In this document: piece by piece, positions 58,635-64,000 of the stretch | How the letters are laid out: every line of letters starts with the position of its first letter | Numbering within the stretch: position 1 is the first letter of the stretch | Source of the DNA: Lujinxingia vulgaris | GTDB lineage: Bacteria; Myxococcota_A; Bradymonadia; Bradymonadales; Bradymonadaceae | Assembly: GCF_007997005.1 (NCBI RefSeq) | Contig: NZ_VOSL01000014.1 | Location: 59,763-123,762 of the forward strand | Direction of reading: 5' to 3' | Length of the DNA stretch: 64,000 nt | Made by a program: the position numbers and the translations under genes | Notes under the pieces: model-generated | What the model saw: the letters and a program-made list of their open reading frames with translations, nothing else | The model's database searches: none | What the model was told of the DNA's origin: nothing

Positions 58635-59072
58635 TTAGAGCGTCGCGCTCTCCTCGCCGCTGAAATAATCGCGAGCGTGGCGGATCACATCCACATAGCT
58701 CACGATCCCCACCAGCGCCCCGGTGATCGGGTCGACCACCGGCACCGCCCCGATGCGCTGGTCGATCATCAGCTCGATCACCTCGTTGACGTCCGTCTCC
58801 GGATGCACCGAGATCACGTCCCCCTGCATCACCGAGCTGATCGGCTGATCAAAACGCGTATCACTCAGCCGCATCACCTCCAGATCGGAGCCGTCCGGCA
58901 CCATCAATCCCTGCAGGTCCCGATCGCTGATCATCCCCACCAGCTCGTTATTCTCCACGATCGGCAGATGCCGCACATCGAGCTCAATGAGCTTACGAAT
59001 CACCTCCCTCAACGGGTCGGTCACCTCGGCACGCTCCGGATTTCCGGTCATCAACTCACTGGCTTCGATCAT
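58635..59072 (-). CDS. two-CBS-domain protein
   Basis: 145 residues made of a Bateman pair: CBS1 (about 5-65; ELMTGNPERAEVTDPLREVIRKLIELDVRHLPIVENNELVGMISDRDL) and CBS2 (about 80-140; SVMQGDVISVHPETDVNEVIELMIDQRIGAVPVVD). Such proteins bind adenine nucleotides and regulate partners; no partner is visible here. ATG 59072 follows AAAGGAGC, so the start is certain. Confidence 0.9.
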   Translation of the reverse strand: MIEASELMTGNPERAEVTDPLREVIRKLIELDVRHLPIVENNELVGMISDRDLQGLMVPDGSDLEVMRLSDTRFDQPISSVMQGDVISVHPETDVNEVIELMIDQRIGAVPVVDPITGALVGIVSYVDVIRHARDYFSGEESATL

Positions 59073-59189
59073 GGTCAGCTCCTTTTCCGCCACGGGAGTA
59101 CATCATCAGGTCGATGGGTTGGATCGGGCGCGACTTTCGCCGCGCTCAGCTCACCTCAAAGCTAAGGCGCTCGCCAGCCGGTCAAGCCC

Positions 59190-59445
59190 CCCCCAGGCCT
59201 GGGGTTCGCGATGTGGGTCGGTTCGTGTGGGCGTTGGCGGGTTCGCTTTGAGGTTGGGTGGTTGCGGGACGTGGGAGGTCCGCGGGGGTTGGGAGGTTTG
59301 TGGTTAGGTGGTTGTGGGGCGCCGCGGTTTGCGACGTGGGTCGATTCGTGTGGACGTTGGCGGGTTCGCTTTGAGGTTGGGTGGTTGGGTGGTTGGGTGG
59401 TTGTGGGGCATCGGGGTTTGCGACGTGGGTCGATTCGTAATGGAC
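59190..59445. repeat. C-rich dispersed repeat in inverted orientation
   Basis: At least two long units of GTGGGTCGATTCGT ... GGTGGTTGTGGGGC type, complementary to those at 56352 and 60893; the two copies here share GTTGGCGGGTTCGCTTTGAG. It ends beside the hexanucleotide array at 59471. Confidence 0.65.
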
Positions 59446-59470
59446 GGTCTCGGGTTCGCGAGTCCCGGGA

Positions 59471-59715
59471 CGTGGACGAGATCGAGCCCGAGATCCAGAT
59501 CGAGATCCAGATCGAGATCGAGATCCAGATCGAGCCCGAGATCCAGATCGAGATCCAGATCGAGATCGAGATCCAGATCGAGCCCGAGATCCAGATCGAG
59601 CCCGAGATCCAGATCGAGATCCAGATCGAGATCGAGATCCAGATCGAGCCCGAGATCGAGTACGAGTACGAGTACCAGCTCGAGTACGAGGACCAGCACG
59701 AGTACCAGCCACCAG
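59471..59715. repeat. hexanucleotide array (GAGATC/CAGATC/GAGCCC)
   Basis: About 40 hexamers, most carrying GATC, with a pattern of 12- and 24-bp sub-repeats; the end degenerates to GAGTAC/CAGTAC. It lies between the CBS gene and the DUF971 gene. Frames through it (EIQIEIQIE or RSRSRS) are open on both strands because no stop codon can form, so they do not indicate genes. Confidence 0.9.
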
Positions 59716-59805
59716 CTACCAGCCACTCCCCCCCCTGGCCCAACCGCCTCCCACCGCGTATCATCCGCTCGCCATCAATCTCCCCCAAAACCCCGGTCAT
59801 ACCTC

Positions 59806-60147
59806 ATGGGCTACGTCCCCCACCCCACCGAAATCGAATACAAATCCGCCGCCCGCGCCCTGCGCATCGCCTTCAGCGACGATCACGAGGCGGTCTACCC
59901 CACCCGCTACCTGCGTGGCTTCTGCCCCTGCGCCCGCTGCCAGGGTCACACCAGCGGCCCCCACAAATTCATCGAGCACCAGCCCCCCCAGGCCGAGGTC
60001 GTCGACGTGCGCCAGGTCGGAAACTACGCGATCAACATCGTGTTTGCCGACGGGCACGACACCGGCATCTACTCGTTCCAGCGCCTGCGCGAGCTCTGCC
60101 CCTGTCCGGCGTGCATGCCGCAGGGGTTGAGCGATGAGTATCGTTGA
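59806..60147 (+). CDS. DUF971 domain protein
   Basis: 113 residues, GBBH-like N-terminal fold (IEYKSAARALRIAFSDDHEAVYPTRYLRGFCPCARCQGH; NYAINIVFADGHDTGIYSFQRLRELCPCPAC). The two CPCxxC clusters suggest Fe-S or metal binding. The family is found with Fe-S assembly and gamma-butyrobetaine hydroxylase-like proteins; no partner lies nearby. Its final 15 codons with flanking DNA occur again, diverged, at about 60290-60330 and 60620-60660. Confidence 0.85.
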   Translation: MGYVPHPTEIEYKSAARALRIAFSDDHEAVYPTRYLRGFCPCARCQGHTSGPHKFIEHQPPQAEVVDVRQVGNYAINIVFADGHDTGIYSFQRLRELCPCPACMPQGLSDEYR

Positions 60148-60887
60148 GGGGTAGCTCAGACGCCCCCCAACCCGAGCGCATCCAGGGCGGGGCTGGCAAG
60201 GAGCAAGGAGGAGCGAGTAGCAGCGCTACCGCGACGACGACGCGACACAGCCAGCGTCGGCCTGGGGCGCTCGGCACTGCCCGGCGTTGCCATGCCGAAG
60301 GAGGTTGAGCGATGAGTATCGTTGAGGGGTAGCTCAGACGCCCCCCAACCCGAGCGCATCCAGGGCGGGGCTGGCAAGGAGATAGGGATGAAGCTGTAGC
60401 AGCGCTACTGCGAATCCCTTTCGACGCCGTCAGCGTCGCCAATCCCCCCAACCCGAGCGCATCCAGGGCGACGCCTGGCAAGGAGCAAGGAGCAAGGAGC
60501 AAGGAGCAAGGAGCAAGGAGCAAGGAGCAAGGAGCAAGGAGGAGCGAGTAGCAGCGCTACCGCGACGACGACGCGACACAGCCAGCGTCGGCCTGGGGCG
60601 CTCGGCACTGCCCGGCGTTGCCATGCCGAAAGGAGGTTGAGCGATGAGTATCGTTGAGGGGTAGCTCAGACGCCCCCCAACCCGAGCGCATCCAGGGCGG
60701 GGCTGGCAAGGAGATAGGGATGAAGCTGTAGCAGCGCTACTGCGAATCCCTTTCGACGCCGTCAGCGTCGCCAATCCCCCCAACCCGAGCGCATCCAGGG
60801 CGACGCCTGGCAAGGAGCAAGGAGGAGCGTGTAGCAACGCTACCGCGACGACGACGCGACACAGCCAGCGTCGGCCTGGGGCGCTCG
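60133..60887. repeat. tandem array of five long hairpin elements
   Basis: Copies A 60173-60273, B 60351-60440, C 60454-60604, D 60683-60772 and E 60786-60887. Full copies (A, C, E) have outer arms CGAGCGCATCCAGG... and ...CCTGGGGCGCTCG, an AAGGAG segment, a terminal GTAG-CAGCG-CTAC (or CAACG) stem and a GCCAGCGTCG return arm. B and D lack the last 3' arm and have an inner ATAGGGAT stem like the copy at 22888. The B-C and D-E blocks are separated by 332 bp and almost identical, which shows a tandem duplication including the DUF971 gene tail. Confidence 0.8.
60479..60541. repeat. heptamer expansion (CAAGGAG)9 in copy C
   Basis: Nine exact copies of CAAGGAG stand where copies A and E have two. 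It lies in the loop between outer and inner arms and probably arose by slippage. Confidence 0.9.
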
Positions 60888-60892
60888 GCACG

Positions 60893-61045
60893 CACGAATC
60901 GACCCACAACGCAAACCCCGACGCCCCACAACCACCCAACCACAAACCTGCCAACCCCCGCGAACCCCGACGCCCCACAACCACCTAACCACAACCCGCA
61001 CGCCCCCCAACACCCGCACGGACCTCCCCACACCACAAACCTCCC
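60893..61045. repeat. C-rich dispersed repeat, copy 6
   Basis: Two units of CGAATCGACCCAC.ACGCAAACCCCGACGCCCCACA type with ACCACCYAACCAC steps. It adjoins hairpin copy E. The rest of 60148-61198, apart from the listed repeats, holds no gene. Confidence 0.6.
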
Positions 61046-61198
61046 ATCCCCCCGAACCTTCGGAGTACGGGGGAGGCACAAGACCTCCCCCTACAGCTTG
61101 GGAGATCTTCCCATAGGCCCTGGCAGTACGGCGGAGCTCAATGCTTTGGGATACCCTGCTGCCATGGGATCTCGAAAGGAACCTGAGAGGAGTGAGCT

Positions 61199-62018
61199 AT
61201 GAGCATGAGCGCGTTGAAACGAAAGGGGCTGCTGATAACGGGACTTTTGATGCTCTCGGGGGCCTGCCAGAGCGGCGGTGACGTGACGTCAGACCCGCAA
61301 CCCATCGAGACATCCGTGGATGGACAGAGCCCCGCTGGAGAGCCTGGCGTTGCGGCCGCACCTGGCCAGGAAGCGAGCCTGAATGACCAGGGCGACGCGC
61401 CCTTTCGCTGGGAAAAAGGGACCTACTGGGTGCGACGAGTGAACGCCGACCCTCAGATGAGCTCGGGGAGGGTGGATTCAACGACGAGGGTGACGGTCAC
61501 CACGACCACGGGTGGATCACAGTGCAGCCGCCTCGAATTTGACCCGGATGTGTAGATTTTGCAGATGGAGGAACCGGGGCCCCGGCACCATACCCGGAGC
61601 CGGGAGTTTAGGTTGCGGGTGAGCCAGGGGGAGCAGGGCTGGAGGGTGGTCGAGGTGAGTCGCAACAGCGGACCGGTAACAATATCACGGCGCTGCGATC
61701 TTGAGTTGGCCGCGCAGCCCCGGGACGATCATCCCAACATCTTGAGCTCAAGCGCGGGGTTGATCTTTGGCGCAGGAAGGCGGCTATCAAGAAGAGCAGG
61801 TCGTCTACGATCAGTTTCGCCCCCACGTTCTCTTCGCCCGGGAGTCGGCGCGCTATAGCTGGTTCCATGCCGACGAAGGTTCCGAGACTGCGGGGGGAGG
61901 GGGAGGGGGCGATAGGTCGGCGCGTGTGAGTCTCTACCCGGCCGAAGACGCGGTGTTTCTCAACGACCGTTTTTTGTTCTTCGAACGCGAGATTTGCGAA
62001 GGCCCCCCTCAAGGCTGA
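61199..62018 (+). pseudogene. broken lipoprotein gene
   Basis: It starts as a lipoprotein (MSMSALKRKGLLITGLLMLSGAC, lipobox SGAC) and runs to a TAG at 61553. The same frame then continues (MEEPGPRHHTRSREFRLRVSQGEQGWRVVEVSRNS...) to about 61790. After that a protein-like sequence continues in the +1 frame (EEQVVYDQFRPHVLFARESARYSWFHADEG...VSLYPAEDAVFLNDRFLFFEREI) until 62018. So one stop and one frameshift split what looks like a single protein of about 270 residues. The ribosome binding site is AGAGGAGTGAGCT. Family unknown. The end overlaps the TPR gene's 3' end by 10 bp. Confidence 0.65.
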
Positions 62019-63667
62019 GCCTCAAACCAACCCAAGATCTCCTCCATGGTGCCGTCGTCGACCTTCCCCGCCAACGCCTCGGCGACGTCATGGCGTAGAC
62101 GAGGGGTGGGTTCGCGCTGATCGAGAAAATCCCGGACTTCCTGGCGCGCGCCATCCGCGTCGCCGGTGGCCATCAGGGCGCGCAAATGCGTGATGAACAG
62201 CTCGATGTCGGAGGGCCGAATCTCGCGCAAATAGCTCGCCGCAGCCGCCACCGTCGCGGCATCCGCCTCCCCCACACTCGCGGCCAGAAGCCTGGCTGCC
62301 TCGGCGTCGACGTTCTCGGCGTCGTGGGCGCCCAGAAAACGCGTCACGCCATCGGAGATGACGCGCCGGCGGCCGAAAAGCGCGATGAAGGTCGAGGGTT
62401 GGGCGGCGTAAAGCGCGGCCTTCATGCCCAACTCCAGGTTTTTACCCGTGGGGAGCGCGCTGATGCCCTGCTGAGCAACGACCATCGCGGCGTCGTACTC
62501 GCCAGCGTCGATGAGTCGCTCCACGAGTAGACTCCGCACATCGCGCCGGTTCTCAAAGCACATGACAAAAGCCTCCAGCGCCTCGGGCGCAACATCGCAC
62601 TGGGCACCTGACGCCCTCAACATGGCGCGATCGTGCGCGTCGGCAAACCCCCGGGAGCTGTCCTCGGCGATGCGTGCGTAGGCGGCCGGCTCTTCGCGCA
62701 TCAGCTCCAGCCTCCCCAGGCGCTCCGCGATCACCGCCGGGCTGGGATGCTCGGGCAGCTCCACCCCCTCCAGAACGTCGCCGGCCTCAAGCCCCACAGC
62801 CGCGCGCCAGATCCCCGCGGCAAGCTCCGCGTCGCCGTAGTAGCGAGCGCTCTGGCCCACGGAGAGGTAGCGGCGGTCGGCCTCGGCGAGCTGCGCCTGA
62901 GGGGACTCGGCGCGGAGCTCCGAGACGCCCTCAAGATACGTCTTCCAGCTCTCCAGCGCCTCGCGGCGATGGCCGCGGCGCAGATGCAGCTCCCCCATCT
63001 CGAACCTCCATTCATGGGCGCGCTGCGCCCGCTCAAGGTCGGCCGCGGCGAGCTCGTCGGGGTCGCCAAAGCGCGCGATGGCGTTTCCCATATAGACCAC
63101 CGCCTCCTTGAGATCGCCTTTTGCCGCGTGAACCTGCGCCACGACGTACATCTGCCTGGCGAGCGTCTGGGGGTCGAGGTCGGCGACAAAGTTGGGGTCG
63201 ATCTGGAAGAGACGTTCAATGGCCCACAGACGCTCGGGCTCGTCCCAGGGGGAGAGTTGGGATTGGGTGAGGGCTTGCAGGGATTCGATGAATCTCGCTT
63301 GAGGGAGCGCATCGGGGTCGAGCTCCAGGGCGCGATCGTAGGCGCGGGCTCGGAGCTGGGGGTCTTGCTCAAGTTTGCCCAGAATATCGCCGTAGAGTGT
63401 GAGTGCCGTGGCACCCTCCGCTTCGCCATGGGCGGCGCGGCGCGCGTAGGGGAGAGCCTCGGCGTAGCGCTTCTGGGCCACGAGCACCTCGGCATAGAGC
63501 AGGTGGCCGCGGGGATCGTCACTCCGGCGCTCAACGGCGTTTTGGGCGATGGCTTCGGCGCGCTCGTAGTTTTCTTCGTCAAGCGCCGAGCGGCCCCGTT
63601 GCAGCGGATGGGCGCAGGCGCTGAGGAGCAGGGCGATGACGAGCGAGACGAGGAGGGTGCGGGACAT
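62009..63667 (-). CDS. TPR-repeat lipoprotein
   Basis: 552 residues. Signal peptide with lipobox LLSAC, then tetratricopeptide-like helix pairs throughout the N-terminal half (GRSALDEENYERAEAIAQNAVERRSDDPRGHLLYAEVLVAQKRYAEALPYARRA; AYDRALELDPDALP; GELHLRRGHRREALESWKTYLEG) and helical repeats to the end. TPR lipoproteins act as scaffolds in envelope assembly or secretion; no partner is evident. It runs convergent to the broken lipoprotein gene. Confidence 0.82.
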   Translation of the reverse strand: MSRTLLVSLVIALLLSACAHPLQRGRSALDEENYERAEAIAQNAVERRSDDPRGHLLYAEVLVAQKRYAEALPYARRAAHGEAEGATALTLYGDILGKLEQDPQLRARAYDRALELDPDALPQARFIESLQALTQSQLSPWDEPERLWAIERLFQIDPNFVADLDPQTLARQMYVVAQVHAAKGDLKEAVVYMGNAIARFGDPDELAAADLERAQRAHEWRFEMGELHLRRGHRREALESWKTYLEGVSELRAESPQAQLAEADRRYLSVGQSARYYGDAELAAGIWRAAVGLEAGDVLEGVELPEHPSPAVIAERLGRLELMREEPAAYARIAEDSSRGFADAHDRAMLRASGAQCDVAPEALEAFVMCFENRRDVRSLLVERLIDAGEYDAAMVVAQQGISALPTGKNLELGMKAALYAAQPSTFIALFGRRRVISDGVTRFLGAHDAENVDAEAARLLAASVGEADAATVAAAASYLREIRPSDIELFITHLRALMATGDADGARQEVRDFLDQREPTPRLRHDVAEALAGKVDDGTMEEILGWFEAQP

Positions 63668-63746
63668 GGAAGCGGTCCGGGGGCTGCGTGCGGTCGAGTT
63701 GGGTGGGGCCAGATGACGGAGTGGGGAGTGTTATATTCACGGGGTC

Positions 63747-63879
63747 GTGCTCGTACTGGTACTCGTACTCGTACTGGTGCTCGTGCTCGTGCTCGTGCTC
63801 GTACTCGTACTGGTGCTCGTACTCGTACTCGTACTCGTGCCCGTGCTCGTGCTCGTGCTCGTGCTCGTACTCGTGCTCG
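63747..63879. repeat. hexanucleotide array (CTCGTG/CTCGTA/CTGGTA)
   Basis: About 22 hexamers with no GATC, unlike the other arrays. It lies 80 bp upstream of the TPR gene start and runs directly into the terminus of the IS3-family element. It may affect the TPR gene promoter. Confidence 0.85.
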
Positions 63880-64000
63880 TGAGCTTCCCCCGATTTCCCG
63901 TACACGTTCTTCAGGCAGCTTTTGCCACCTGAGCTTCAAACGCCACCGGGCTCATATACCCAATCGCCGAGTGGCTTCGCGCTCGGTTATAAAACACCTC
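63880..64000 (-). mobile_element. end of an IS3-family insertion sequence (continues past the window)
   Basis: Starts at TGAGCTTCCCCCGATTTCCC, the type of terminal inverted repeat (TGA...CCCC) seen in the IS407-like group of IS3. The transposase stop codon lies 31 bp inside. The junction falls exactly at the end of the repeat array. The other end and the target duplication are outside the window. Confidence 0.75.
63911..64000 (-). CDS. IS3-family transposase OrfB, C-terminal fragment
   Basis: The last 29 codons only, reading EVFYNRARSHSAIGYMSPVAFEAQ then VAKAA and stop. YNxxRxHSAxGYxSPxxFE is the C-terminal motif of the rve integrase domain of IS3 transposases (DDE class). The rest is outside the window, so intactness cannot be judged. 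Confidence 0.88.
   Translation of the reverse strand, partial: EVFYNRARSHSAIGYMSPVAFEAQVAKAA

Noticed and set aside
59211..60137. Plus-strand frames through the 59471 array, ending opposite or in another frame of DUF971
   Set aside because: GAGATC-type hexamers cannot form stop codons in several frames. The DUF971 frame starting at 59806 has a conserved domain and the others do not.
60173..60887. Retron or group II intron RNA as the identity of the hairpin elements
   Set aside because: No reverse transcriptase lies nearby, and I cannot match the sequence to a known msr/msd or intron domain V.

Overview
The window is GC-rich, gene-dense bacterial chromosome. Its protein content points to a deltaproteobacterium-like organism of the Myxococcota/Bradymonadota type. 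The signs are many lipoproteins and secreted proteins with RCC1, cadherin-like, TSP3 and beta-helix repeats, two MYXO-CTERM-like C-termini, a Ser/Thr kinase fused to an RCC1 propeller, hybrid histidine kinases and two sigma-54 activators. This placement is inference. There is no rRNA, tRNA or CRISPR array in the window.

Layout. 1-10.5 kb: a REP-associated tyrosine transposase (RAYT) flanked by palindromic repeats, then an RluA-family pseudouridine synthase, a pentapeptide-repeat protein, a cupin, a TetR regulator, a SufS-type cysteine desulfurase, and a hybrid kinase - tandem V4R sensor - small protein operon. 10.5-23 kb: surface and secreted proteins (RCC1 lipoprotein, beta-helix lipoprotein, DUF7151/DUF6273-like lipoprotein, MYXO-CTERM protein), a pirin, an alpha/beta hydrolase and a HemG-like flavodoxin. 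23-28 kb: the kinase-RCC1 fusion and an ABC-F ATPase. 28.2-32.6 kb: a complete RNA repair operon rtcB-rtcA-rtcR behind a near-consensus sigma-54 promoter. 32.6-46 kb: a GST-like protein, a beta-helix lipoprotein, a sigma-54 activator divergent from a sigma-54 promoter that drives an alternate chaperone-usher locus (DUF4402 subunit, chaperone, usher), then a cadherin/TSP3/MYXO-CTERM protein and a zinc metalloprotease lipoprotein. 46-64 kb: homogentisate dioxygenase, a GyrI-like protein, a membrane sensor kinase, a DUF4153 membrane protein, two paralogous lipoproteins, RdgB, a GpsA-like protein without its lysines, a CBS protein, a DUF971 protein, a broken lipoprotein gene, a TPR lipoprotein and the end of an IS3-family element.

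The unusual part is the repeats. (1) More than forty copies of a short palindrome (core close to CCGACCCTCGGTCGTGCA) lie in gaps and in several places inside genes in frame. With the RAYT they suggest a REP/RAYT system that invades coding sequence, including rtcA and rtcR. (2) Seven arrays of hexa- or dodecanucleotide repeats, six of them dense in GATC, lie in one gene and six gaps. (3) A roughly 100-nt imperfect hairpin with variable inner arms occurs six times, five of them in tandem beside a duplicated gene tail. (4) A C-rich repeat borders families 2 and 3. The palindromes dominate roughly 1-48 kb; families 2-4 dominate 53-64 kb.
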